Source: Rhypophila decipiens
Taxonomy: Eukaryota > Ascomycota > Sordariomycetes > Sordariales > Naviculisporaceae
Reading direction: 5' to 3'
DNA: 64,000 nucleotides
Assembly (NCBI GenBank): GCA_033297075.1
Contig: MU858081.1
Location: 186,001 to 250,000, forward strand
Shown here: positions 13,291 through 23,795 of the stretch, one piece after another
Numbering within the stretch: position 1 is the first letter of the stretch
Layout of the letters: every line of letters starts with the position of its first letter
The notes under the pieces: generated by a model
Told to the model about the DNA's origin: nothing
Seen by the model: only the letters and a program-made list of their open reading frames with translations
Databases searched by the model: none
Program-made: the position numbers and the translations under genes

Positions 13291-13677
13291 GGATTTCTAC
13301 TTTCCCACATCCCCCCCTCCAGGGTTAGGGTTCCAGCAACTGCTGGGCAGTTACACAACAAGGGGGTGTTTTAACACATAAAAACAACCACTTTGGTGAT
13401 CTCCACTATACCCCTCCCGCCCACCACACAACACATAACCCCCCCTGTATACCGTTGATGCTCGTCGTCGTCAACGAAGTGAAATCTCGTGATGTTTTTC
13501 GTAGTGTTGAAGTCTTGATAAAAATTGGGCCAGATGGGTGGTTACCATGAATTGGGGCTATTTTGCGGTGAACTAGGGCTCTTTAATTACCAGCTGCAAC
13601 GTGGATCAATATATGTGGGGGGGGGGGGGGGGGGGGGATGTAAGAGCAGTAAATGGGGTATGTGCAAGTAGAAATCC
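13291..13677 (+). mobile_element. MITE-like element, copy 1 (387 bp)
   Basis: Non-coding element bounded by inverted ends: GGATTTCTAC at 13291-13300 and GTAGAAATCC at 13668-13677. The inversion extends inward imperfectly, with pyrimidine-rich TTTCCCACATCCCCCC on the left and GGGGGGATGTAAGAGCAGTAAA on the right. The interior shares long stretches with the reverse complement of 26848-27353, e.g. GGGTGTTTTAAC, GTGATGTTTTTCGT and GCTCTTTAATTACCAGCT. It carries one AGGGTTAGGG word near its left end and a run of 21 G (13617-13637) near its right end. No clear target-site duplication was found. It has no coding capacity, so it would depend on a transposase elsewhere. Confidence 0.7.
13617..13637 (+). 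repeat. Poly(G) run of 21
   Basis: Uninterrupted G homopolymer just inside the right terminal inverted repeat of MITE copy 1. The equivalent place in copy 2 has only five or six. The length may be unstable or a sequencing artefact. Confidence 0.9.
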
Positions 13678-14099
13678 CCAAGAACAGTGGTACCAATTTC
13701 TTAGGTCCCTAAAGATAAAGCCACAGACACAGGATCAACATGACCCCCCGTGGTCCCTCACAGCGTTCCTGAGAAGATATTAGAATTACCCACCAAGTGT
13801 ATCTATATGATAAATGACCGGGCCATATCCGTGATCCCGTCCGTACCGTTCCTCATAATCATCAGTCCATCTGATGTTGGTCATGAACCCCAAACCAATA
13901 CCCACGGGATATAATAGCTGTCCTTATCACTCACTGACCTCCCGACATCCGGGAAGTGTCCTTGTCCCGCAAACGCCGGCGAAATATACGCAAAAAGGAA
14001 AAGCCACGCTGCCCATAATACCCATGCAGTTAGAAGGACGCCTCTTGTATGAGTCGCTTAAAAAGAGAGAAGAAGGCAAACAAGAAAAGCAGAAAACTC
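13678..14099. other. Intergenic stretch, no supported gene
   Basis: Short region between MITE copy 1 and the 3' end of the macro-domain gene. Nothing recognised. Confidence 0.5.
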
Positions 14100-15123
14100 T
14101 CAGCCGTCATCGCTGACCTTCTGTTTCTTCTCCACGTGTTCCTTGTCCTCCGAGGGTTCGGCTGTCGGGACACTGGGAAGCTTCTTGGCGAGAGTCTCTG
14201 CTTCCTTACTCTCCTCGTCCTTCTCTTGCGATGACTCCTTGTTCTCCACGTCCTGCTCTTGCGATGACTCCTTGTCGCTCTTGGCGAGAGTCTCTGCTTC
14301 CTTATTCTCCTCGTCCTTCTCTTGCGATGATGACTCCTTGTCGCTCTTTGTATCCGCAACAGGCGGGAAGAATAAACTATTAAAAAGCGGGGGATAATGT
14401 TAGCCCCTGGTACAAATAGAATTGGGAGAATCATGTCGAAACCTACGGCAAATTCTTCATGTACGCATTCACATCATTAGGCACAAACGTGACAATGACG
14501 GCCTTGCTAATCTTCTTCTCCTTGTCTTGCTCCAGAAACTTGCGAATAGCACTCAACGCCGCCGGGGCCGCGAGAGCGCTGGGGTACCCATAGACACCGG
14601 TGCTGATTGCGCTGAACGCTATAGTACGGCAGCCATTCTCGACTGCCAGCTCCAGGCTCTTGGTGTAGCACCCGGTCAGCAACTGCTCGCTTTCATCGTG
14701 CTCATCGCTGTCGTAGATGGGCCCCACGGCGTGGATGACCTTCTTGCAGGGGAGCTCGTAGGCGTCTGTGATCTTGGCGCTGCCCGTCTCGCATCCGCCG
14801 AGCTTCTTGCATTCGCGGTAGAGGTCGCGTCCTGCTGCGCGGTGGATGGCACCGTCGACGCCGCCGCCTCCGAGGAGAGACTCATTCGCCGCGTTGACGA
14901 TTGCGTCGACGCCAAGAGTGGTTATGTCTTCGCGGCAGTAGGCTATCCTATCGTTGAGGGATTGATCTGGCGCGGGCAGAGATTTGGGACCGAGAAGGGT
15001 GGATGGAAAGTTCCTAATGTGGGATTCAGATGGTGGGAGGAGCTTGCCAGTCTCGTAGAGGCGGCTCACGGTTGGGATCTTGGATGCTGGAATAATCATC
15101 TTGGCTAGGCGTCCAAAGGACAT
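14100..15123 (-). CDS. Macro-domain (MacroD-type ADP-ribose-binding) protein with acidic repeat tail
   Basis: Likely ADP-ribosyl hydrolase or ADP-ribose-binding protein of the MacroD group. Exon 1 is 15123-14447, then a 70-bp intron, then exon 2 14376-14100, giving 317 residues. I chose the ATG at 15123 (MSFGRLAKM); an upstream in-frame ATG at 15342 gives a sequence that looks like 5' UTR. The macro domain shows VDAIVNAANESLLGGGGVDGAI (about residues 72-93; NAAN and the GGGGVDG loop bind ADP-ribose) and FSAISTGVYGYP further on. The intron is required: without it the protein stops right after YMKNLP, and with it the frame continues into LFFPPVADTKSDKESS. The tail is a Lys/Glu/Ser tandem repeat around KEAETLAKSDKESSQE and ends VSDDG. 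The gene is divergent from glutaminyl-tRNA synthetase. Confidence 0.9.
14181..14342 (-). repeat. Coding tandem repeat (about 96-bp unit, two copies) in the macro-domain protein tail
   Basis: Two near-identical blocks start at about 14181 and 14277, each containing GGCGAGAGTCTCTGCTTCCT. They encode a duplicated acidic/Lys-rich peptide containing SKEAETLAK or NKEAETLAK. The unit is in frame, so copy number could vary without breaking the protein. Confidence 0.75.
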
Positions 15124-15937
15124 GGAGTGATGAGCTTGGGAATGGCTGATTTGCTTGCTTTGCTGTTGGCTATGAATGGAAAAAGGCGGAAGATAATTTG
15201 GGCAGAAGCTCGACTTATATGTCTGGCGAAAGAATAGAGTTTTGTCAGTAGAAAGTTTGGGAGCAGTTGAGCTGTCGCGTGTCTTGGCCAGCAACCAATG
15301 ACGAAAGCGGGGGGGTGCCCAAGAGGCATTTTGGCGGGGCAAAACGGTGTATCAATACCGGTACTGTACGTCAATGGCCAGCAGTACGGTAATCCGTCTC
15401 TGTGATACGCTCGCGTTATGCGATATTGAGCTCACGGCGTTTCCAACAAATGCCTTTCCCGAGTGATTTGAGAAAGAAAACCTGTCACCCAGTTTAGCAT
15501 CATGAGCCATTTCCAGGAACCTTGCGAAAATTGCTTCCAATTGAACTTTGATTGACCAAGTATTCTCACTGATACTCTCTATAATTCGAGCCTTCATCCG
15601 CCTTTAGAATCCGTACAGATACAACGATTCCGTAGTGTCCGTGTAACCCTCTTATCAAATCTTATCCGAGACAAGGGCCCCTTGCAATGCGGGTTAATTG
15701 GCAATGCCCCTCCAAGCCCCCGGGCCGGAACGTTGATTGTCATACCCCTCCAAACAGACAATTTCGCCTGACAACGATCAACAGGTTTGACTCACTCCCG
15801 CGATAAGTCATAACCACCCGCCACCTCGTCGCTCGAACTACAAACTCCAAGTCTCTCCTGTCGTCGATATCATCTTAACCTTCTGAATTTTTGGCAACTT
15901 GAACCAGCGCTCGAAAACACACGTGCCCCTACCCACA
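15124..15937. other. Divergent promoter region, macro-domain gene / glutaminyl-tRNA synthetase
   Basis: About 0.8 kb between two divergent genes. No coding region with support. It holds both 5' UTRs and promoters, but no specific motif was recognised. Confidence 0.6.
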
Positions 15938-18106
15938 ATGGCAGAAGCCATCGCTGATGCAGCTGCTAAGCTGGAGCTCGGCGAGCCTGCCGCGGCCGAC
16001 AATGCGCCCAAGTTGATGCTGGACGAGGAGACAGGCGAAATGGTCTCCAAGGGGGAATTGAAAAAGAGACTTGCGAAACGGGCCAAGAAGGCGATGACAA
16101 AAAAGAACAAGGAGGAGAAGAGCAAGAGTGTCCCGGCTGATCTCGCGACCGCCCAGGCTGGCGCCGCGCCCAAGAAGCCCAAGGCGAAGGAAGAAGATGC
16201 GCCCCTCGACCCTGATGCCATGTTCAAGCAGGGTTTCCTGAGCGAGGTCTTCAAAGAGCGCCCTGTCAAGCCGGTCGTGACCAGATTCCCACCCGAGCCG
16301 AATGGCTTTTTGCATATTGGTAAGCTCCTCCATCCAGACCACAAGGTCGTGAAACACGGGGCTAACGGCAGTTGTGACCAACAGGACACAGCAAAGCAAT
16401 TGCAGTCAACTTTGGCTTTGCAAAGTACCATGGAGGTACATGCAATCTGCGATTTGACGACACCAATCCCGAGGCCGAGGAGGAAATATATTTCACCGCG
16501 ATCGAGGATATGGTCCGTTGGCTGGGATACAAGCCAGACAAGATCACGTACTCTTCCGACAACTTTCAGAAGCTTTATGACAAGGCAGAGGAGCTCATTG
16601 GACTGGGAAAGGCGTATGTCTGTCATTGCGGCGACGACGACCTGAAGGCTCAGCGTGGAGGCGGCGATGGCTCCTCGCCGCGGTTCAGGTGCGCTCATGC
16701 CGACCAGAGCCCAGAGGAGAACCTCAAAAAGTTCCGGGACATGAGGGACGGCAAATACGAACCTCGCACGGCCTTCCTGCGCATGAAGCAGGATATCGAG
16801 AATGGGAATCCCCAGATGTGGGATCTGGCGGCGTACCGTGTGCTGAACAAACCGCACCACCGAACAGGCGACAAGTGGAAGATATACCCCACGTACGACT
16901 TTACCCACTGTCTATGCGACGCGTTCGAGGGTATAACCCACAGCTTGTGCACTACCGAGTTTTATCTGTCAAGGGAGTCATACGACTGGTTGAACACTAC
17001 ACTCGGCGTTGCTCACAAGGTTGATGCTGGCTGTCTCTCGACAGAGCAGCGGGAATATGGACGATTGGTAAGTGACCTAGACAATTCCCGCATCTCGTCT
17101 TATACTGACACATGTGGCAGTCCATCTCTGGTAGCATCATGTCCAAGAGGAAACTCAAGGAGCTCGTCGAAGGTGGACATGTCCGTAGTTGGGATGATCC
17201 AAGGTAAGTCAACCCTATGACCAAGCTTTTAGTCATCTGTGTCCAGCCAGTTCTAACATTTTACCTTGAAGACTGTATACTCTCATTGGAGTAAAGCGAC
17301 GCGGTGTCCCACCAGCTGCCATCCTTTCGTTTATCAACTCTCTCGGCATAACAACGACCAACTCCATCATCCAGAGTTCTCGGTTTGAGCAGAGCATCCG
17401 CAACTATCTGGAAAAAACGGTACCCAGACTCATGCTCGTCCTGGACCCCGTTGCCGTCGTGATCGAAGACGCCGACGAAGCAGGGAACGACGTTACTATT
17501 CCCTTTTCGCCAAAGGACCCGGCAATGGGCTCTCGGACTGTCAAGTTCACCAAGAAGGTGTACATTGATCGGTCCGATTTCAGAGAGCAGGACGAGCCCG
17601 GTTACTTCCGTCTGGCTCCTGGGAAAACGGTGGGCCTGCTCAATGCCCCGTTCCCGATCACAGCGGTTTCATTTACCAAGGATGAGGCCACGGGCAAGGT
17701 GACGGAGATCAAGGCCAGATTCGACAAGGAGACGGCCAAGCCAAAGAGCTTTATCCAGTGGGTCGGAGCCGAGGAGTCTGGGGCTCGCAAATGCGAAGTG
17801 CGGGTACACAACCAGCTTTTCTTATCCGAGAACCCCAGCAGCAATCCCGGCGGGTGGCTCGCAGACATCAACCCCGAAAGCGAGGTGGTCTATCCCGATG
17901 CCATGATCGAGAGCGGATTCACAGAAGTCAAGACCAGAGCCCCCTGGCCGGCTACCGCCGGTGAGTCCAGCGGCCACAGCGGTCCCGAGTCGGTGAGGTT
18001 TCAGGCCATGAGAGTCGGTTATTTCTGCCAGGACTCGGACAGCACAGCGGACAAGCTTGTCCTTAACCGCATTGTGTCACTGAAGGAGGACAAGGAGAAG
18101 AAGTAA
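15938..18106 (+). CDS. gln4: Cytosolic glutaminyl-tRNA synthetase
   Basis: Charges tRNA-Gln with glutamine. Four exons (15938-16319, 16385-17067, 17121-17203, 17272-18106) join in phase to 660 residues. The N-terminus is a Lys/Ala-rich appendix typical of eukaryotic GlnRS. The HIGH signature, [21 protein letters not shown], is split by the first intron. [14 protein letters not shown] follows, and the KMSKS-equivalent IMSKRKL lies in exon 3. PEPN rather than PEAS after FPP, and the DDTNPE context, favour GlnRS over GluRS. The last exon is the beta-barrel anticodon-binding region ([12 protein letters not shown] through [14 protein letters not shown]). Length and motifs fit the yeast Gln4 family. 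The codon-rich stretch around 17010-17055 makes the loop before EQREYGRL somewhat longer than I expect for the family. Confidence 0.95.
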
Positions 18107-19604
18107 TTGTACCGAGTGGATTTAGAGCAGGGGTTCATAAGCATGAGTAAGCGCGACTGCGACTGGGATTTACGGTTATAAAATATCACGAACTGTGTTT
18201 TTCTGTCAAACTCACTGTGGGCCAATAGACCTATTGCTTTCCTCCATACCCAGTACACATTTGACATTTGGTGTGAGTTAAACCTGGTTGCCCATCAAGG
18301 GCTCGGTGAGTACCAAACGATTATGCAGCCCCACCCATGAGAGAGGGTATCTGCTCCCCGAGTGCCCCCCCCACAGTCAAGATGGTGTGGACTTGTGTGT
18401 CATGATGGATGGAAATTTATGCATCCCAAGTGCACGGTCTGAAGTGTGATTGTGATTTTCCCGAAGCCTGAGACAGTTGAGTGTCATTGGGTTGAAAGGG
18501 GTCAGCTTCAGGGTTAGGGTCGACGTCTGGGGCGAGAAGGACAAGTCGACGGCGAGACCGGCAAAGGTGCAGGGGAATATGATGGTATAGTTGTCCGGTC
18601 TTTCTTGACCCGATCTCTTTACCCTCCTCTCTAAAAATTTATCTCACTCGCAAGCCCTTGGAATTGAACGTTGTCTCTTGAGTATTCGAACGATGAAGCG
18701 AATGCTGCGGATACAACGGTGCAACTCAATGGCACAGATGTGCATCGGTATGGATGAGACGCGAGCCAGACAACTCACCCTGTCCCTGACGATCTGTGGC
18801 TAAACTACAAGCAATGGACCAATCAGATCTTGGCCAGGAGATGTTGCATCGCCTCTGTTTCTGCATCACGCCGACCTGCACCTGCCACACCTATGCACTT
18901 GTGTGGCTGAAACAGAGAACACGCGCCACAATGGTACACACCATGATGTCTACCTTCCCCGTGAATCCCATCACAGACCTACCGCCAGAGACTCCGGGAC
19001 GGAAAGCATGCGCTGTTCCCGTACCAAGATGATTTGGTCAACCATCCCAGGTCCTTTGGATCCCTCTGGAAGGGCTGGTCCCATATTTCTTGTGCCGTTC
19101 CCCTCATAAGTAAGGTTAATCTTGAAGATCATTCATGGGCTGATCCATCAACTCTTTTCTTCATCCTGCCTGGCTTCCTGGAGTTTCGCCCGTCAGTGGT
19201 CATTTTCTACAATTTTCACTTTTTGGAGCTATTAGTTTCGTTCATTCACACTGTTCTTCGGCCCAAAGATCCTTTCTTCGTTCTCCTGTTTCCGTCCGGA
19301 CCTTTTCGGCTTCATTCTCGGATTCCTCAAATCTGTGCCGTTGGCGTCCGATCTTTTCACATCTTGTCGATTGAAGCTTCTAATAATTTGACCGCTTTTC
19401 GTGGACCAGTTCCGATTACGAAAGCCGTCGAACACTGTCGTACCAGTGTACCACCAAAGCAATTTGTCTTGGAAGTGTATTGAAGACATGATGTTCTTCT
19501 ACACCTGACTCGGGGTGAGAAATCGAGACAGAGGGAGAGTCGCAGTGCTGGGATCACTGCCGGAACATCAACAGCTGCTCGCATACTGACAGAATCTCGC
19601 CGCC
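18107..19604. other. Intergenic stretch, promoter of the DUF3433 gene
   Basis: About 1.5 kb. It contains one telomere-like AGGGTTAGGG word at 18510-18519 and a pyrimidine-rich tract at about 19140-19340 typical of fungal 5' leaders. No supported gene. Confidence 0.5.
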
Positions 19605-22600
19605 ATGTCGTATCAAGAGTACGCACAGCTGCGCAGGAACAACGGAAACAACGATAATGGTACACAGCAGGAAACACGCAATGTTTACAGAGAGCGGGGA
19701 CGAAATGAGGCCCCAGCCCGGACCGACAGGCCCTATACGGGGTCTATCTCATCTTTCAGCGTTCCCAGGAGATCCATGACTCCAGCACACAGCATCAGTT
19801 CGTCGAGCACGTCATCTTCCCTAAGTCCATCCAATTCGGCATCGCAGAAAGGGTACCTCGGAGGTGCCAAAGGAAACGCATCACCGACCAATAGCCAGTG
19901 GAGCGGTGATTCAAACTCGGGCACCCAAGGGCCCAAAGCGAGGATCATGCCCGCCGAGCTGACAGACGAAAAGAAGCCAGAACTGGTCGATATGCCAATG
20001 TCCTGGAGACCGCTATACCTAAGACGAAGAATCCTCGCCCCCTTCACGGTCATTGTCACTGGTTTGGCGGTTGGCATTGGTACTTTATATGACCTATCCA
20101 ACAGGAATCTCGGATTGGGGCCAACCAGTACTGCCGGTCATTATCTTTGGAGACTTGCACCAACCGCCCTCCTCAGCCTCCTAATTGCTGTATGGAACCG
20201 CATAGATTACCAAGCAAACCTCGTCGCACCATGGGTCCGTTTGTCCAAAGGACCTGCCAAGGCCGAGAAGACGCTCTTGTTGGATTACCTCAGCATGTGG
20301 CAACCTGTGGTCGTTGTGAGAGGTTTCCAAAACCGCGATTTCGCCGTGGCATGTGCTGCTGCGGTCTCTGTTCTGCTGAGGGTGTTGGTCGCACTCTCGG
20401 CTGGTTTGATTACACTCAGTCTAGTCAGTGGCATCCCTGGAGCACCAAGGAATATGAGCAGTCTGAGCAACGTCGAGGTCACTGTACAATCCGCCTTTGT
20501 TGACAACACGACGGATATGACTAACGCTGGCGCGCTGGCCTTCTTTACGATGGTGGGACTGCAACAAGATAATGTTTATTTTCCGGATGGCGTCTCTGAA
20601 AGGTTCGCCTATCAAAAGTTCTCATCCGACCTGCCACAGGGTAGCGTGGTAGAGACAGGGGTTGAAGGGTTCTCGGCCGAGCTCCTTTGTGAAGCTGCCG
20701 AGATGGAATTCAATGGAATGCAAGTGAGCAGGGGCATACAGCAGTTCAACACCACTTTTTCGGCCGGAGGATGTGCTATCAGCATGCCCATTACCAGCGA
20801 GGGATTTGTCCCATCGGCTTCCGGAACGCAGGTGCCCTTCTATGTGGCAAGGCTAGGGCGAGGAAGCTGTAGGGATTCGGGGCGAGCAGAGGACCAGCGC
20901 ATGGTTGTGGTTTTCGCGTCTGCTACCATGGATGCTCGGTCACCGCCCACTAATACGTCAGCGAGCAACTTTGCTGAAGTCAACGGAAATATCACCACTT
21001 CTGTGCAGCTCATCTGCCAACCTACCTACTCAATTTCTAGGGTTAGGGTTACCATGCAGGATAGCACCCTTGTTGGTGTCGCCGAGTCAAGAAGGAGAGA
21101 GAACCGGACCTTGCCTGGTGTGAAACCGTGGGACTTTGCCGAGGCCTTCTTTGGTTCCTACCGGAGTGAGAATGAGCTGGCTTCGCTCTATGCAGATATT
21201 TCCCCGTGGTTCTATCAGCCGGATATCGTCAATGTTGATGCTGCCATGTTCCTCGCCCTCGAGCTACAAACTGGCAGAACCGGATCACCGATCTCACCCG
21301 ATGAACTTCTCAACGCCACCATCTTACAAAAAGTGGCAGACGACTACTTCTCGCAATATGCTGCCGTGTTGGCCGCCCGATCATTGACTCAACCAACAAG
21401 CATCCAAGGGCAAGCGACCGCGTCAACCGTGAGCGAGCGATTGCGAGTCAGCCCATTGATCGCCAAGCTCATGATTATCCTGATGGGAATTGTGGCAGCT
21501 CTTGTGGCTACCATGGGCTTCACGATACCGACTCAGGGGATCCTGCCTCGAGATCCTGGTACCATCATGGACATGGCGGCTCTGGTTTCCAACAGCCGCG
21601 GCCTTCTTCAGGTCTTGAGAGGGGCTGGTGGCGCTGATCAGGCGACTTTGAGGGCAAGACTGACGGGCAGCGACTTCTATACTGGTGTCGAGGCCTATGA
21701 GCGAGCCGATTCGAGTGGGTCAGGCTATTTCAAGATATTTGGTGGAGGAGCGCAAGGGACAGCCAAGCAGGAGTACGTCAAGGAGAGGGAAAAGTTCACG
21801 TATCCATCGCTGCTACATCCAGTACAACGCGGAGCGGTGTTTTTGATTACAGTCGGTCTCATTGTTGGCCTCGATCTTGGCTATCAGTACTCCACCCGCA
21901 ACGGCGGCCTATTCGATACAGACGACGACACCTACCCTCATCTGCTGTGGACAGTAGTTCCCGCTGTCGTTGTTGGATTTGTTGCCATGTACTACCTTGC
22001 TTCAGACGTTGTTGTTCGTTCAATCGCACCCTTCATCGCATTGGGGAGAGGAGCCACCTTTGAGCAGTCCATCAGCTTGAATCTCGCAGACCGAGCGCTA
22101 CCTATGGCCTTTTACTTCACGGCACGATCTCGCAATCTTGTCGTCGGCGCCTCCACCGCCGCAGCCATCTTTTCATCGTTCTTTGTCATTTCCGCTGCCA
22201 CGCTCTTTTATGCTGCCACAGTCCCTGCCACAGCGCAGTGTCAGCTCTTGACCCGCGACTTTTTTTCTCAGAGTAACGGGATCCCAGACGATGGATTTTG
22301 TACCTTTTGTCAGAATGGGACAGTTCTTTCATCTCTTGTCTTGGATGCGAATATGTCGTATCCGGCATTCACTTTTGAGGACCTGGCCTATCCGTCTTTC
22401 TCGCTGGAAAATGTCCCTGATGACATGGAGTTGCCTGATGATCTGGTCGTCAACGCTGTTGTGCCGGCAGTACGCTCGTCTCTTCAGTGCAAGAGTTTTC
22501 GGCAGTCCGAGCTGGCTATAAATCTCCAGACGGGTTCAACAGTCAACGGTGTCGTCAACCCGCTGCAAATCACCCTCCCAGGAAAGGCAGATGCTGACGA

Positions 22601-23795
22601 GAACACCGTCATCACCAGTAGCGCACAGAATCTGGATAGCATAGGGAACCCCCTGAACACGGCGATCGAGCGTGATGCATTTTTCGGAGCTGGCGAGTAT
22701 AAACCTCTGGCTGATGGCAATAACACCATTCCGCGATGGGTCTGGGTCTGGGGTCAGCTAGAGCAGGCTGGCACGGATCAGACAAGAATCCGCTTTGCCG
22801 CAGCCCTTATTTGCAATGAAACCATGCAACAAGTCAATGTCGCAACGAGCTTTATCGGATCCGATCTCCATATCGACGCCGAGTATCGACCGCCCGTTCC
22901 TGACGAGGAGACTGTGACCAGCGTCCCTGTTGCCATCGACGGCAACCTGGACTATAGTGAGCTGATCCAGCTATACACGCCTCATCTTCTCGACCCATTC
23001 TTCTCGTCACTTGTCTCGTCTAGATTTGCGCTCCCCGTTACATCGCTTGGTCCTTCATCCTCAGGCGCTGATGAGGTCGAGATGATTCAGTCCGTCGTCG
23101 ACGCAATCACCCGCCAACATAAAATCATCCGCGCACAAATTGTGAATACTTGGAACAGACGAAGGACAGTACCGCCTCAGACATCTCCAGGAGCAGCCCA
23201 GCCACAGTCTGTCATTTTCCCAGTTGACTCGTCGGGCGTTATAATGGGCAACGCCACGACCTTGGCGTTCCCGGCTGTATTGACAGTCTCGAATCTCGAC
23301 TCGGGAGCTGCCCGTCGCGTCGTGCAGGGTATGATTTCCACGAGAATTCTCCAGGCCTTGTTATCTGCTACTCTTATCGCGGCAGCCGCGTCCTGGCTGG
23401 CTTTACCCAAGCCAAATACCATCCTGCCTAGGCCGCCGACGAGTATAGCCAGCATGGCGGCTTTATTAGCCGATGGGAATTTATTCGGACAGTTGGGGCG
23501 CGGGGCCGAGTGGTTGAGTCTTGAGGATCTAAGAGGCTTTTTCAAGGATGGATTGCATGTTAGTATGAATTTCCAGCTTGGATGGGAGAAGGTTCGACGA
23601 CGGAGGAGAGACGAGGTCCAGACCGTGGTTTGGGGCTCGAGTCAGGGTGTGTTTTATGAGCGGGATCATGTCTTTGGGGTTAGTGCCATTCGTACTGGCG
23701 GCTGGGGAGGCGGTGAGAATGTCGGGCTTGGGTTGAAGGCTAGGGTTGGGTTTAATCACCGCTCGCATGTAAGGGATTGGGGGTGGAGGACTTGA
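19605..23795 (+). CDS. DUF3433-family multi-pass membrane protein (1,396 aa)
   Basis: Single-exon gene. The first about 110 residues are Ser/Asn/Gly-rich and probably disordered and cytosolic. Then come two related halves. The first begins MSWRPLYLRRRILAPFTV with hydrophobic segments ILAPFTVIVTGLAVGIGTLY and AVSVLLRVLVALSAGLITLS. The second begins HPVQRGAVFLITVGLIVGLDLGY and includes LLWTVVPAVVVGFVAMYYLA and AAIFSSFFVISAATLFYAAT. Between the halves is a large extracytosolic-looking region with many N-x-S/T sites. A further hydrophobic stretch near the C-terminus (ILQALLSATLIAAAASWLAL) ends the core. This two-copy layout matches the fungal DUF3433 family, whose function is not known to me. The ATG at 19605 has a good context (gccATGTCG). 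The coding sequence carries an in-frame AGGGTTAGGGTT word at 21039, encoding RVRV. Confidence 0.88.
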   Translation: MSYQEYAQLRRNNGNNDNGTQQETRNVYRERGRNEAPARTDRPYTGSISSFSVPRRSMTPAHSISSSSTSSSLSPSNSASQKGYLGGAKGNASPTNSQWSGDSNSGTQGPKARIMPAELTDEKKPELVDMPMSWRPLYLRRRILAPFTVIVTGLAVGIGTLYDLSNRNLGLGPTSTAGHYLWRLAPTALLSLLIAVWNRIDYQANLVAPWVRLSKGPAKAEKTLLLDYLSMWQPVVVVRGFQNRDFAVACAAAVSVLLRVLVALSAGLITLSLVSGIPGAPRNMSSLSNVEVTVQSAFVDNTTDMTNAGALAFFTMVGLQQDNVYFPDGVSERFAYQKFSSDLPQGSVVETGVEGFSAELLCEAAEMEFNGMQVSRGIQQFNTTFSAGGCAISMPITSEGFVPSASGTQVPFYVARLGRGSCRDSGRAEDQRMVVVFASATMDARSPPTNTSASNFAEVNGNITTSVQLICQPTYSISRVRVTMQDSTLVGVAESRRRENRTLPGVKPWDFAEAFFGSYRSENELASLYADISPWFYQPDIVNVDAAMFLALELQTGRTGSPISPDELLNATILQKVADDYFSQYAAVLAARSLTQPTSIQGQATASTVSERLRVSPLIAKLMIILMGIVAALVATMGFTIPTQGILPRDPGTIMDMAALVSNSRGLLQVLRGAGGADQATLRARLTGSDFYTGVEAYERADSSGSGYFKIFGGGAQGTAKQEYVKEREKFTYPSLLHPVQRGAVFLITVGLIVGLDLGYQYSTRNGGLFDTDDDTYPHLLWTVVPAVVVGFVAMYYLASDVVVRSIAPFIALGRGATFEQSISLNLADRALPMAFYFTARSRNLVVGASTAAAIFSSFFVISAATLFYAATVPATAQCQLLTRDFFSQSNGIPDDGFCTFCQNGTVLSSLVLDANMSYPAFTFEDLAYPSFSLENVPDDMELPDDLVVNAVVPAVRSSLQCKSFRQSELAINLQTGSTVNGVVNPLQITLPGKADADENTVITSSAQNLDSIGNPLNTAIERDAFFGAGEYKPLADGNNTIPRWVWVWGQLEQAGTDQTRIRFAAALICNETMQQVNVATSFIGSDLHIDAEYRPPVPDEETVTSVPVAIDGNLDYSELIQLYTPHLLDPFFSSLVSSRFALPVTSLGPSSSGADEVEMIQSVVDAITRQHKIIRAQIVNTWNRRRTVPPQTSPGAAQPQSVIFPVDSSGVIMGNATTLAFPAVLTVSNLDSGAARRVVQGMISTRILQALLSATLIAAAASWLALPKPNTILPRPPTSIASMAALLADGNLFGQLGRGAEWLSLEDLRGFFKDGLHVSMNFQLGWEKVRRRRRDEVQTVVWGSSQGVFYERDHVFGVSAIRTGGWGGGENVGLGLKARVGFNHRSHVRDWGWRT
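21039..21050 (+). repeat. Telomere-like AGGGTTAGGGTT inside the DUF3433 coding sequence
   Basis: Two telomere-repeat units in frame, encoding part of SRVRVT. The protein sequence is continuous around it. Confidence 0.85.

Noticed and set aside
15838..16908. 356-codon minus-strand frame over glutaminyl-tRNA synthetase exons 1-2
   Set aside because: Antisense of a clear synthetase gene and it runs across a real intron; no recognisable domain.
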